A stretch of 58,825 nucleotides of DNA from Rothia nasimurium (GTDB taxonomy: Bacteria > Actinomycetota > Actinomycetes > Actinomycetales > Micrococcaceae). Below the pieces are notes generated by a model that was not told the origin of the DNA, did not search any database, and saw only the letters and a list, made by a program, of their open reading frames with translations. The stretch lies in assembly GCF_004569295.1 (NCBI RefSeq), contig NZ_SPQC01000012.1:1-58825 (forward strand), read 5' to 3'. Below, piece by piece: positions 43,470-51,954 of this stretch; the stretch's first letter is position 1, and each line of letters starts with the position of its first letter. Made by a program: the position numbers and the translations under genes.

Positions 43470-43964
43470 AAGACGACGCGCTAATTCGGCTGCGTCAAAT
43501 GATTCAGCGCTTTTGCGGGGCTCCAGGCCCCCGTATGCTTCGGAGACAGGGCGGGGCTTAGGCTTACCGCCTGCCGCCTGAACGCCCCCAAGGTGGGAAG
43601 CCAGTGTCTTAGCTCGCTGAGCTAAAGAATCCAGGTCGTCTCCGAGGAAATCAATGAGAGAGGCAGGAAGCTGATACTCCGCGGCAACTTCTACGCGCTT
43701 AGCCTGAACCTGCCGCTCGGTTTCTTTCTGCTCTAGAGCAGCTAGACGCTCTAACAGCTCGCTGTTCTCCGCCTTCGTCTCATTGGCGGTTACCCGGCGA
43801 CCTGCGTTCTCTTTGCGTAGCTGGTTAATCTCCTTGACGTAGCGCTCATTATCAGTGCGCGCCTGGGCAAGTTCTTCTTTCAGCTTCTCCACATCGATAT
43901 TTCCTTCGGCCTTAGTATCTTCGACCTGGCTATCAGTAGGTTCTACCTGCTGGTTATCTGACAT
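43458..43964 (-). CDS. Capsid scaffolding protein
   Basis: The 168-residue protein starts at the ATG after a perfect AGGAGGT at 43964 (MSDNQQVEPTDSQVEDTK). The middle (about 25-105) is a coiled coil: VEKLKEELAQARTDNERYVK, ELLERLAALEQKETERQVQA. The C-terminus LDSLAQRAKTLASHL...AELARRLAKK is basic and helical, as in scaffolds that touch the coat. The frame stays open upstream to 44078, but only within the MuF gene. It is acidic at its N-terminus and lies just before the capsid gene. Confidence 0.85.
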   Translation of the reverse strand: MSDNQQVEPTDSQVEDTKAEGNIDVEKLKEELAQARTDNERYVKEINQLRKENAGRRVTANETKAENSELLERLAALEQKETERQVQAKRVEVAAEYQLPASLIDFLGDDLDSLAQRAKTLASHLGGVQAAGGKPKPRPVSEAYGGLEPRKSAESFDAAELARRLAKK

Positions 43965-43992
43965 GGGTTTACCTCCTGGGTAATAGTTATTC

Positions 43993-45042
43993 TTATAAGG
44001 TGTAGACGCTGGTGTCATTCGTGTTGATGACGCCAGCGTTCCGTTCTTTATGGGTGGTAATCCACCGTCTGTAAGCACGGCGCATCGCGCGGGATGCCGA
44101 GACTGCGTCAGTACCCTGTATGCCGTCGGTTACTTTGTGCCACATCTGCCGATAGAAGACATTGCGTTCAGGTAAGTCTTCTTCACCGCCGACGTGGCGG
44201 AAGATGGGGTAGCACTTACAATTCGGGTGTGCTGACCTGATATAGGTGAGCACATCATCAAAGGCTCCCGGCAGGGTGCGGGCGTCAGTATGTTCAACAA
44301 CCCACTGCCTGCTGTATTGGTTAGGCTTCCGAAATGAGTTAGCTGCCAGCATGGCACAGAAGGCGCATGGGGTTGCCGAGGTGCCCCGTGCCCAAAGCAG
44401 AACACTGGGGTCAAATGAGGCGGCATACATGCCAACATCACGCCCACCCCCAAGGACTGCCTTATCAGCAAGCCCCGTCGCGTGTGCCTGTGGTGAGGGC
44501 TTATTCTTCACAACGTTGGTCAGTAGGGCCGCCACCTGCCCGGGCACTTGAGGAGAGGGACGGGGCCAGTCAAAAGGATTAACACGAACCGGGGCGTCCG
44601 ACATATCGCGCACCGACAACTTACCAACAGCCTCAGCCAGAGATTCTAAAGAGAGCCCAGATGCCGACTCTTCGTTGCGCATCAGAACAGAACGCACATC
44701 AGCGCCCAAGTCGCTATGTGACTGGGGTAAGGCCGCAACAGCTTCGACAGAACGCACAAGTTCTGCCCCCATCTGGCGGGCAGTCCTCACACCACCGACA
44801 GGCTCCCCCCATGAACTTCCAGTCTGAAAGACGCGCCCTAGCTGGTAAGCAGAAACAGCTAGGTGCACTGATAGTTCCCTCAGCTCCGCAACCTGCGCCG
44901 ACACCAGCCGCGCCCATCCTTGAACACCGGTCCCGCTCACCGGATCAACGCCCATAAACTGGGAAGCGGCAAGAGCACCGCCTATGAGCCCCAGCTGGGC
45001 TTGGGCGCTACGGTGAATCTGCTCCACTTGTTCCAGGTTCAT
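43993..45042 (-). CDS. Minor head protein (MuF-like)
   Basis: From MNLEQVEQIHRSAQAQ at 45042 (after GGGGGTGAGC, overlapping the portal gene by 35 nt) the product has 349 residues. The C-terminal domain has WARGTSATPCAFCAMLAANS, HPNCKCYPIFR and the basic end RAMRRAYRRWITTHKERN. CxxC followed by HxNCxC is the MuF-type zinc-binding pattern. MuF proteins are packaged in capsids beside the portal. The longer frame to 45249 lies entirely inside the portal gene and is not likely to be used. Confidence 0.8.
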   Translation of the reverse strand: MNLEQVEQIHRSAQAQLGLIGGALAASQFMGVDPVSGTGVQGWARLVSAQVAELRELSVHLAVSAYQLGRVFQTGSSWGEPVGGVRTARQMGAELVRSVEAVAALPQSHSDLGADVRSVLMRNEESASGLSLESLAEAVGKLSVRDMSDAPVRVNPFDWPRPSPQVPGQVAALLTNVVKNKPSPQAHATGLADKAVLGGGRDVGMYAASFDPSVLLWARGTSATPCAFCAMLAANSFRKPNQYSRQWVVEHTDARTLPGAFDDVLTYIRSAHPNCKCYPIFRHVGGEEDLPERNVFYRQMWHKVTDGIQGTDAVSASRAMRRAYRRWITTHKERNAGVINTNDTSVYTL

Positions 45043-46471
45043 GCTCACCCCCGAACAAATCAAGGGTGATACGTTCCCGACCAGCAGACACCACCGTGCC
45101 TGTGCCATCGAGATTCTCTGCCAGCTTCTCGTCCTGGGCCATGTTGTCCCACTTGATAATATCTGCATCTGTAGTCCCCGGAATACGAGACCACAAGCCA
45201 CGCCCGGGAACCCCCAAAGAAGCAGAAGCCTTACCCAGCGCGTCCACAATCTGCGCCATAGACTGGTCGTTCATATCGGCCCACCGCACCTGATACTGTG
45301 CATCCTGCGGTTCTGGGAACCCATAACAGCGACGCACCAGGCCCATGAGCTGAGTCACCGATTCACCCCATGATACTTTGAGCATATGGGTAAAGCGCTT
45401 GGTCTGCCCCATAGCAGCTTCGATAGTCTCACCCGATAGGTTATTCATTGAACCCAGCAGGGAGTGCGGCGGGATATTAGCCATCACCGCGAAGGTGCGG
45501 ATAGCGTTATCTAAGGCGGTAACGAAACCATCAACAGGTGTCCCAGCAAGGGTGCCAAACTTGGCATCTGGCGCCTCAGTAACCAGCATACGAGCCTGAG
45601 ATAATTCGATGGGTTTAGAGATGATAAACCCGTTCGCGTCCTTGATTGGCTCGCCAGTCTTCTCATTGATGACCGGCTCACCGATCATACCGGAGGCCCA
45701 CCGTACTGCAAACGACCCGTACCCTTGAGTGACCAACAGGTCGAAGGCTGACTGATTCACCCTATCCTGGGCGGGAATAAGAGGCTCCACCACGCCCATG
45801 GCGTTCCCCTCGTCGTCCAGGTGGCAGGGGAAGGAAACGACCGGGCACTGCCCCAGCTGGTGTTCCTGTACTAGAACATCTGGGGAGTCTAACCATTCTG
45901 GGCTGAACACGTTACCCATGGTGTTATCTGTGGGGACAGTGATAATCCGTTCATCGTCCATGAACACTAGTTCGCATTTGCCTGTGGGGTAAGTGCGTGT
46001 AGTGACTGCAAACATGGGGACGCGGTCATTTACTGGGTCGCGGAAGAACGCTACAGTGTCCATGGTTGTCAGCAGGCGCAAGACCCCATCGACGGGGTCA
46101 ACCATCACATAGGCCCGCCCATAGGTGAGAGAGGTCTTAAATACGGTGACCTGCTGGGCACGGAACCCGGACTGGGCCCAGATTCCCCACTCTGGCGGGT
46201 TCAGGTCAACCCCACCGTTAACGGGGTCGACCTGCCAGAAACCCTCCACAAAAGCCATGCGAGCGGGAATATCAACAGCCAGGCGCATCAGGTTAGTAGT
46301 TGAGCGGCGCACCAAATCGTGCATCTGCGGGTCTACATTCAAGGGCACTTTAGGTTTTAGCTGAGTCCCTCCCAGGTAGTCACGCAAACGTGATAGTTTC
46401 TGCTTGTCGTCTTGCGCTTTGCTCCAGGCTGTTTGTAGTGCTTCGCGCACTTCATCATCAGATAAAGCCAT
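45008..46471 (-). CDS. Portal protein
   Basis: The 487-residue protein belongs to the SPP1 gp6-like portal family. It has KLSRLRDYLGGTQLKPKVPL, an RSTTNLMRLAVDIPARMAFV helix near 55-75, and a long beta-rich wing. After NVFSPEWLDSPDVLVQEHQ come HSLLGSMNNLSGETIEAAMG and the stem/crown helices near 370-440. The dodecameric ring is the DNA entry/exit gate. It lies between the large terminase and MuF genes and overlaps the latter. Confidence 0.88.
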   Translation of the reverse strand: MALSDDEVREALQTAWSKAQDDKQKLSRLRDYLGGTQLKPKVPLNVDPQMHDLVRRSTTNLMRLAVDIPARMAFVEGFWQVDPVNGGVDLNPPEWGIWAQSGFRAQQVTVFKTSLTYGRAYVMVDPVDGVLRLLTTMDTVAFFRDPVNDRVPMFAVTTRTYPTGKCELVFMDDERIITVPTDNTMGNVFSPEWLDSPDVLVQEHQLGQCPVVSFPCHLDDEGNAMGVVEPLIPAQDRVNQSAFDLLVTQGYGSFAVRWASGMIGEPVINEKTGEPIKDANGFIISKPIELSQARMLVTEAPDAKFGTLAGTPVDGFVTALDNAIRTFAVMANIPPHSLLGSMNNLSGETIEAAMGQTKRFTHMLKVSWGESVTQLMGLVRRCYGFPEPQDAQYQVRWADMNDQSMAQIVDALGKASASLGVPGRGLWSRIPGTTDADIIKWDNMAQDEKLAENLDGTGTVVSAGRERITLDLFGGEHEPGTSGADSP

Positions 46472-46478
46472 ACGTTTC

Positions 46479-48161
46479 TTACCCCTGTATCAGTCGTCGG
46501 TGGTAGCGTCGTTTCTCAGCTCCACGCTCTGCTAAATCTCGGGCGGCCATATAAGCCAACGTCCCGGCGATAAGGACGTCAATTTTGTGTTTAGATTCGC
46601 GGCCACCACGCTTACCAAATTTCACGCCGTGCCGGTCATACCGCGCTTCAGCGTTCAGCATGTGCGCCCGCAGATACGGGTCGCCATTCAAAAAGACCTT
46701 GCCCTCACGTACATCAGAAATGAATGCCTCATTGTTTTTAGCGATACGAGCACTATTACCGCGCATATCAAAACCAACAGCAGAATCAGGTGTTGCCCGA
46801 ATGCGCAGGGTATTACGGTATTGTTCAGACCAGGCGTTCACATAGGACGTCATAGGATACACGTCGGCGTAGAAAGCCCGCACCTCATACCGGCCCATAG
46901 CAAAATGGACAACCGAATCAACACGGTCATTATCCACTTTCCAATGCTCCACCCCATCGGGGCGTTCCCACACCGCAATGGGCACCAGCAGCCTATCGCG
47001 CATCCTAAAGGCAACAAGCGCTGTAGAGTCATCCGAATAACCGCCATCGAATCCCAACGTGATTTCGTCTCCAGGGGCCAAATCGCTAATAGCCCCATCG
47101 GTGTCTTCTCTGGTGCACCGGTCAATATCACGCACGTCAAAAAGCGCTTCGTCGTCTGTCCAGACCTGGTTGTACCACATGCGCCGCTTCTGCGATAAAG
47201 GCAGGTCTCCTCGTAGAATCTCAGCTTTATTGTTCTCCCAGGATAGCCAGGTGGCGTCCCCGCGCACCTGCTCAAGAATCAAAGGTGCCCAGGCAGCATT
47301 CATCGGCGCGTTAGGGTGAGCTTCCAAAGAATCGTAGAGAATCCCAGTGGGCTCGGCTAGCCCGTCCCATACCTTCTGCTCGGCTTCACGGGTACGTTCT
47401 GCCTGTGAGCCGTGCCCTGGGACATAGGCGTTAGTAATACACAGCATGCGCCCCTGACGCGGGTAAGGCACCTTAGCAAGGTTGCCGGTAATGGTGTTGT
47501 AGAACTCAATACCATCATTCGATTTATCCCAGTGGTGTGTCTCGTTAGCAATGAAAAAGGTAAGACGCACACCTTCCATGCTTTTAGGTGATGTGCCGTA
47601 GGTACTCAGCCGTTGCCCATGCCCGGCGTAGATATTCTCTTTCTGGATTTCCATTCCGTACTTCTGACGGGTACGCATGGGAACAATAGACTGGAAGAAG
47701 GCGCGGGTATTAGCGGTCTGCTCTTTCGAGGTAGCCCCTAGCCCGACCCAGGCGTTCGGGTTGGGCTTACCCAGCACATGACCGCGAACATCTTTCCAAT
47801 AGGTACAAGGGCCCACCAACTCGACGATGCACAACACCGCAGCTAGCGGGTCTTTGCCCCAGCCCTTACAGCGCTGCAACACGGCGGTCTGGTATGCGAA
47901 GCGGTTCTGGGAATCTAGGGCGTAGAACCAAAGAATGAACCGCTCCTGCTCAGGGGTAGGAGTGAACGGCCCATCGCCTTCAAAGTTAGTTAGGTGCTCG
48001 GCAATCCAGCCCAGCACATGCCAGCCGAGAGTACGTTCAGGCAGAACGTATTCACCGTCTTCATCTTTATCCCAGGTAGGGCCGATAATCTGCGCGGGAA
48101 AATAGGTCTCGAGGTTCTCAGGTGAGGGTTCTAGTAGGGCGATATCATCAGATGACAGCAC
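46479..48161 (-). CDS. Terminase large subunit
   Basis: The motor that cuts and packages DNA, 560 residues. The ATPase half has a Walker A-like RCKGWGKDP (97-105) and a Walker B region LTFFIANETHHW (199-211, catalytic Glu207). The nuclease half begins ITLGFDGGYSDDSTALVAFR with Asp373, and continues through RAFYADVYPMTSYVNAWSEQ. It is preceded by the small subunit and followed by the portal. Length is in the normal range. Confidence 0.9.
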   Translation of the reverse strand: MLSSDDIALLEPSPENLETYFPAQIIGPTWDKDEDGEYVLPERTLGWHVLGWIAEHLTNFEGDGPFTPTPEQERFILWFYALDSQNRFAYQTAVLQRCKGWGKDPLAAVLCIVELVGPCTYWKDVRGHVLGKPNPNAWVGLGATSKEQTANTRAFFQSIVPMRTRQKYGMEIQKENIYAGHGQRLSTYGTSPKSMEGVRLTFFIANETHHWDKSNDGIEFYNTITGNLAKVPYPRQGRMLCITNAYVPGHGSQAERTREAEQKVWDGLAEPTGILYDSLEAHPNAPMNAAWAPLILEQVRGDATWLSWENNKAEILRGDLPLSQKRRMWYNQVWTDDEALFDVRDIDRCTREDTDGAISDLAPGDEITLGFDGGYSDDSTALVAFRMRDRLLVPIAVWERPDGVEHWKVDNDRVDSVVHFAMGRYEVRAFYADVYPMTSYVNAWSEQYRNTLRIRATPDSAVGFDMRGNSARIAKNNEAFISDVREGKVFLNGDPYLRAHMLNAEARYDRHGVKFGKRGGRESKHKIDVLIAGTLAYMAARDLAERGAEKRRYHRRLIQG

Positions 48162-48172
48162 TGTTTCCCCCT

Positions 48173-48589
48173 TTATGATGTTTTACGCGCCCTATAGTTA
48201 TCGATGTAGGCCAGTTCCGTTTCTTCTTGTGTCTGGGCGCCGGAGAGGTTTTCAAGTTCAATACGCATACGACGGCGTTCAGCTTCAGAACCGCCCAGGG
48301 ACTTCAATTGCCCCATCACAAATTCGAATTGATTAGCACTCGAGCATCCCTTGTCGTACCATGCCTGCAAACCTTCGCACGCGATCCAGACCAGCTCAAC
48401 GTCAGTCTGCTCAAAGAACGCGGCAATACCAGATTGCTCAAAAGACCGATACATGCGCTTTACCGCAGGCACCCACCCGACCGACGGTTCAGGCCATTCC
48501 TGGATGCCCAGGGCTTGGCCGCGTTTAGTTTCTACTTCTTCTTTGTTACGTCGTGTGCGTTGGGAGTCTCGTTTGCGTTGCGCTGGCAT
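48173..48589 (-). CDS. Terminase small subunit
   Basis: A 138-residue protein with a very basic N-terminus (MPAQRKRDSQRTRRNKEEVE) and helices WVPAVKRMYRSFEQSGIAAF, VWIACEGLQAWYDKG, then ERRRMRIELENLSG. The size, basic tail and place just upstream of the large subunit support the call. It should recognise the pac or cos site. No decisive motif. Confidence 0.75.
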   Translation of the reverse strand: MPAQRKRDSQRTRRNKEEVETKRGQALGIQEWPEPSVGWVPAVKRMYRSFEQSGIAAFFEQTDVELVWIACEGLQAWYDKGCSSANQFEFVMGQLKSLGGSEAERRRMRIELENLSGAQTQEETELAYIDNYRARKTS

Positions 48590-48610
48590 CTAGCCGCCTC
48601 CTCATGGTGT

Positions 48611-48958
48611 TCAGTAGCCTCGTCGCCTGGACGGAGCTACCGGGGTAATTCGTTTTGATGGGTCTTCTTCTGCGCGTCTAACTATGGCTTTTGCTCTTGC
48701 AATATTCTGCTTTTTGGCTTCTGCGCCTTCTTGTGCGGATTTGCGGTAGTGGTGTTTTTCGCACAGTGCCCGCAGGTTATCGATGGAGTCAGAGCCCTTG
48801 CGGTCGATATGGTCGCACTGGTTAGCTGGTGCTGAGCAGCGTCCGCCGTTAGGATAGAGCCATTGGCATTTCCATTGGTCGCGTTCCATGACGGCTAGCC
48901 GTCTGGCTGCCCAGTCTTTGGGTAGCCGTTCACGTCGATTAGATGTGTGCCAGGCCAT
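48611..48958 (-). CDS. HNH endonuclease
   Basis: This 115-residue protein has the classical HNH layout: RDQWKCQWL (Cys31), CSAPANQCDHIDRKGSDSID (Asp49-His50), NLRALCEKHH (Asn61, Cys66, His70) and a basic tail. HNH enzymes next to terminase genes work with the terminase in specific cos cleavage in HK97-like phages. That suggests a cos-type phage. It is the first gene of the late operon. Confidence 0.88.
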   Translation of the reverse strand: MAWHTSNRRERLPKDWAARRLAVMERDQWKCQWLYPNGGRCSAPANQCDHIDRKGSDSIDNLRALCEKHHYRKSAQEGAEAKKQNIARAKAIVRRAEEDPSKRITPVAPSRRRGY

Positions 48959-49160
48959 ATTTTTATCCGTTTCGTAAACCCTGAACCGTACATTTTGTCG
49001 ATTGCTATGACAAGCGGTATTGCCCTTATGCGGCCTGTGGGGGTACCCCCCACCCCTTAGCGGGGTCGGGGTGGTGTCCCTGTACCCCTGGCGGTGCCAG
49101 GCGCCCAGAAGGCCGCGCAGGGCTTTTGGCCGGCGCGGCGGTGGGAGTAAGCAAGAGAGA
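48959..49160. promoter_or_regulatory. Probable late promoter / cos region between divergent operons
   Basis: These 200 nt separate the minus-strand late operon from the plus-strand island and hold no clear gene. On the minus strand TTGTCA and TACGGT are 17 nt apart (about 48990-49018), a possible late promoter. A GGGGGTACCCCCC palindrome is at about 49033-49045, followed by GC-rich dyads. Proximity to the HNH gene and terminase makes this the best place for a cos site, but no cos core can be read. Confidence 0.35.
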
Positions 49161-49412
49161 GTGAGTGCAAGCGTGAGCGAGAGCAGCAGGGAGCAGGGAG
49201 CAGGGAAGGCTATCTATGCAGAGCGCATAGGTGGCGCTGAGTGGGTGAGCACCGGCGGGCTGGCTAAGCTGGCCGGTGTAAGCAGCGCGTATATCCGGCA
49301 GCTGAGGGCGGCGGGCAAGCTGCCGGAGCCTGAAAGCCTCATGGACGATGGGAGCCGCACCCTCCCCCTGTGGAGCGCGGCCAGCGCTGAGGCCTGGGCT
49401 AAGAGCCGCTAG
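49161..49412 (+). CDS. Helix-turn-helix DNA-binding protein (MerR/excisionase-like)
   Basis: The conserved part is the C-terminus: WVSTGGLAKLAGVSSAYIRQ and LRAAGKLPEPESLMDDGSRT, then LPLWSAASAEAWAKSR. This is the winged helix-turn-helix layout of MerR/AlpA/Xis-type proteins. The start is unclear: GTG at 49161 (83 residues) or 49173. The longer open frame upstream to 49020 is Pro/Arg/Gly-rich and looks non-coding. It is the first gene of the plus-strand island and has a terminator at 49435. It could be a directionality factor or local regulator. Confidence 0.65.
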   Translation: MSASVSESSREQGAGKAIYAERIGGAEWVSTGGLAKLAGVSSAYIRQLRAAGKLPEPESLMDDGSRTLPLWSAASAEAWAKSR

Positions 49413-49434
49413 CCCCCCTACCCCCTGCCAAATA

Positions 49435-49467
49435 GCCCTGCGCCTTATATAGGCGCGGGGCTTTTTT
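49435..49467 (+). terminator. Intrinsic terminator of the HTH gene
   Basis: GCCCTGCGCC (49435-49444) pairs with GGCGCGGGGC (49452-49461), then TTTTTT (49462-49467). Confidence 0.9.
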
Positions 49468-49479
49468 ACACCCCCAGAG

Positions 49480-49495
49480 TCGAACATGCATTCGA
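49480..49495. promoter_or_regulatory. SOS-box-like sequence TCGAACATGCATTCGA
   Basis: It matches the actinobacterial LexA box TCGAAC-N4-GTTCGA at 11 of 12 fixed positions (A instead of G at the first base of the right half). It lies upstream of the gene at 49734. The surrounding CCCCCA...TGGGGG arms followed by CATTTTT also make a hairpin, so a second terminator is an alternative. Confidence 0.5.
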
Positions 49496-49733
49496 TTTTG
49501 GGGGCATTTTTCGTGTCCTGAAAACTTTTTTGAATTTTTTTAGATTTTTCTTTTGCCTAGTCATCTGCTATTTTTGCGGCAGTGTTCGAGTCATTTTCGA
49601 TGTTTTATGCGAAGTCAAGGCTTGCGTCCATACCTACGCGGCGCGTAAGCTGGTATCACCGGCAAGGCGAAAGCCAAAAGCCCCCGCCGCATGGCAGGCA
49701 AAAGCAACCCCCCCCTAGAGAAAGAGAAAGCAA
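49496..49733. other. Gene-free upstream region of the plus-strand island
   Basis: AT-rich near 49520-49560 and without a convincing gene. It probably contains the promoter for 49734 onwards. GAGAAAGAGAAAGCAA just before the ATG is the ribosome binding region. Two TTCGA half-sites occur near 49583-49600. Confidence 0.4.
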
Positions 49734-50120
49734 ATGCGTATCAGCATCACCCACACCCCCAAAGTACAGGCCGCGCTAGATGAAGCGCAGGCAGGTGCAC
49801 GGGCACGCACCTACGATGCGGAAAGCCTAGCCGAAGGCATCGCCGCCTTAGATAAAAAGCTCTCAGCCCTCCCCGCGAAGTACCACAAGGGTGTGAAGGC
49901 GTACCTCGCTGGCTGGGATGCCGGTAGCAAGCGCCACCCGAACCAAGGCACTGTAATCACCGTGGAGCGCGGGGCGAGCTCCTGGTTTATCACCGGTATC
50001 AAGCGCTACTACAAGCCCGCCACTTCTCCCCGCATACTCTCACGGGGTGACGACTTCGACCATGTGGCCCGTCACCTGGGTTTCATTATCGAGAATGAAT
50101 ATTCTCTAGCCCGCGTCTAG
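49734..50120 (+). CDS. Phage protein of unknown function
   Basis: I do not recognise it. The 128-residue product starts MRISITHTPKVQAALDEAQA. It has a helical part (LAEGIAALDKKLSALPAKYH) and a beta-rich middle (NQGTVITVERGASSWFITGI) that ends VARHLGFIIENEYSLARV. It is soluble with no Cys or metal motif. It opens the part of the island after the SOS-box-like site, so DNA damage or induction control is a possibility. Confidence 0.6.
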   Translation: MRISITHTPKVQAALDEAQAGARARTYDAESLAEGIAALDKKLSALPAKYHKGVKAYLAGWDAGSKRHPNQGTVITVERGASSWFITGIKRYYKPATSPRILSRGDDFDHVARHLGFIIENEYSLARV

Positions 50121-50240
50121 CGGGTAGCCCGCACCGTTTGGGGTGTCCCCTGGTTCGATACCGGGGGCGGGCACTCACACCCCCACGGGGGTAAGCAATC
50201 ACCCGGCATGCCTATGCCTCACCCAGATTATGGAGAAACC

Positions 50241-51071
50241 GTGTTCACCGTGAAAGACATCATCCGCCCCGACCACAACGCCATGACCGCAGGCGAGTTA
50301 GCCGCCGCTGTCACCTCACATGATTACGCTACCGGCGCGCTAACCATTGCCCCCGGCGTCGTTATCGCCTATAACGGCTACGATTACGCACTGTACTACT
50401 ACAAGCATGCCACCCGGGAGCTTATCAGCTGGGTGAGTGAGAAAAGCCCCGGGCGTTCAAGCACGGCCCCCGGCATGCTGGGAACCCACGCCTTAGCACT
50501 CGTAAAGACTGCCCGCAAGCTCTCCAAGGGGCAGGGCATCACGAAGGGCCAGCCAGTGGCGACCATTGAGGCACCTAAGCGCACCCCAAAATTTGCCCGC
50601 ACCACCACTACTCCCACTGTTATCAAGGAAGAAGTAAAGCCCGTGAAGAATGTAAGTAAGCCTGTGAATGAAGCTATTGAGGTTCCTACTGATGGGGCGG
50701 TCATCCGCACCGTCGACACCGGCGAGGGCCTGAGTATGAAGGAGCGTGCCGCCCGTCTGGCCCCGGCCATTATCGAAACCCTCAACGCCTGCGACCTCCC
50801 CGCCTACCTGCGCCTATCGCACTACGACGCAAGCAATCAGGTTTACCTTTCGGTGAGCGTGAATGAGCTGGTGCCGGTAGTGATTGATGGATCCGGGGTC
50901 GTGTACCAGATTAAGGGGGTGGAGCCGGTGAAGCTACGCCCGGGCAAGCTCTCGATTGATGCTAGGTATGCGCTGGAGCGTATGCGCCCTGCTAAGAAGA
51001 TGGTTAACCGCAAGGTTGCGGTGCTGGAGCCGGTGGGCATGATTGAGGTGTCCGCCCTGGCTGTTGCCTAA
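50241..51071 (+). CDS. Phage protein of unknown function
   Basis: I do not recognise the family. From the GTG at 50241 (GGAGAAACC upstream) the product has 276 residues; the frame is open to 50208 without a better start. The N-terminal part has DIIRPDHNAMTAGELAAAVT and VVIAYNGYDYALYYYKHATR. A Lys/Thr/Pro-rich linker (about 105-160) follows. The C-terminal part is ERAARLAPAIIETLNACDLP...VYLSVSVNELVPVVIDGSGV. Soluble. Confidence 0.6.
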   Translation: MFTVKDIIRPDHNAMTAGELAAAVTSHDYATGALTIAPGVVIAYNGYDYALYYYKHATRELISWVSEKSPGRSSTAPGMLGTHALALVKTARKLSKGQGITKGQPVATIEAPKRTPKFARTTTTPTVIKEEVKPVKNVSKPVNEAIEVPTDGAVIRTVDTGEGLSMKERAARLAPAIIETLNACDLPAYLRLSHYDASNQVYLSVSVNELVPVVIDGSGVVYQIKGVEPVKLRPGKLSIDARYALERMRPAKKMVNRKVAVLEPVGMIEVSALAVA

Positions 51072-51090
51072 GTAAATGTTTGCAAGAGGT

Positions 51091-51189
51091 GCGAGGGGCT
51101 AAACAGTTCAATCAAAGGCCCCTCGCCCCCTAACACTAGCCCCGCGTACCCCGTGCGGTAAGGGGAAGGCTACAGGCCCCTTACCGCAC
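51091..51189. terminator. Two strong hairpins between 51071 and 51228
   Basis: GCGAGGGGC (51091-51099) pairs with GCCCCTCGC (51118-51126). GTGCGGTAAGGGG (51153-51165) pairs with CCCCTTACCGCAC (51177-51189), a perfect 13-bp stem. Neither has a T-run, so they are weak terminators or RNA stability elements. Confidence 0.6.
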
Positions 51190-51227
51190 CAAGGGCGCGG
51201 GAAGAATCAAGAAAAAGGAGGGTAGGC

Positions 51228-51473
51228 ATGACCACCTACTACGCACCAGCAGAAGGGCCCGCCACACTGAAACGGCATCTACCAGCCCTAAGCAAGCCAG
51301 AGCACAGCACCCGGTTCTATCAGGCGGTAGACGCCATCTCGGACGCGTTAGAAGAGCAGTACCCGAAGTTCCTAGACCGGCTCCTGTTCGATACCCCCGG
51401 CGAAGCGTTCATACCAACTTTGAGGTTCTACGCGATAACAGGCACCGCAAAAATTATCACCCCGAAAGGATAA
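51228..51473 (+). CDS. Small phage protein, unknown
   Basis: An 81-residue product after a strong AAAGGAGGGTAGGC site, MTTYYAPAEGPATLKRHLPA followed by RFYQAVDAISDALEEQYPKF, and a C-terminus RFYAITGTAKIITPKG. No family recognised. A 17-codon ORF starting at ATG 51480 follows immediately and might be a leader for the next genes. Confidence 0.55.
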   Translation: MTTYYAPAEGPATLKRHLPALSKPEHSTRFYQAVDAISDALEEQYPKFLDRLLFDTPGEAFIPTLRFYAITGTAKIITPKG

Positions 51474-51534
51474 CCACCATGCTCACCATTGACGCACTAG
51501 AACCGGTAGGTTCAAAGGTCATCGGGATGTAGCT

Positions 51535-51693
51535 GTGAGTCACCTGATTGAGGTACACGCCGCAACGTGCGGGCACGAAAGAACCGACACGCTCATAAGC
51601 GCACTAGGCGGGAACGCCACCGCCCTAGAATGGGCACTAAGACAAGACTTGGAGAACGCTAATGAAAAACGAAAACACCATAGCCACCGCTGA
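51535..51693 (+). CDS. Small overlapping ORF
   Basis: GTG start and 52 residues, MSHLIEVHAATCGHERTDTL followed by ISALGGNATALEWAL and a basic end. It overlaps the 51662 gene by 32 nt in another frame. A weak GGGAT lies upstream. It fills the only gap in an otherwise tightly packed run, which is the main argument for it. Confidence 0.4.
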   Translation: MSHLIEVHAATCGHERTDTLISALGGNATALEWALRQDLENANEKRKHHSHR

Positions 51694-51943
51694 ATATATG
51701 GCCCGTTTCAACGGTGAAGAGCCAAATCATGAATGGTGGGTGAGATACGCCCGTGAAGCAGTAGAAGCAGAAGCCCACAACCTAGCTGACGACCTACTAA
51801 ACGAAGACAACGAGTTTGACGTTAGAGCCGGGGCAGACCGAATTATGACTATCGCCCGCCTGTACCATGCCACCAGTGAGCACCCCCAGCAGGTAGTGAA
51901 AGACCTGGAAGCCAATAACCTGAAAGCCTACATCCCAGAATAG
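51662..51943 (+). CDS. Small phage protein, unknown
   Basis: A 93-residue acidic product, MKNENTIATAEYMARFNGEE then AHNLADDLLNEDNEFDVRAG and ADRIMTIARLYHATSE. Mostly helical. GGAG lies 8 nt before the ATG. No family recognised. It is part of an operon of small acidic proteins (51.2-53.4 kb). Confidence 0.6.
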   Translation: MKNENTIATAEYMARFNGEEPNHEWWVRYAREAVEAEAHNLADDLLNEDNEFDVRAGADRIMTIARLYHATSEHPQQVVKDLEANNLKAYIPE

Positions 51944-51954
51944 GAGAATCTGAT

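Noticed and set aside
43993-45249. 418-residue version of the MuF-like protein
   Set aside because: The extra 69 residues lie within the portal gene in another frame and look unlike a protein domain; MNLEQVEQ at 45042 has a better ribosome binding site.
49020-49160. N-terminal extension of the HTH gene
   Set aside because: Rich in Pro, Arg and Gly and overlapping the likely promoter/cos region, with no ribosome binding site at 49020.
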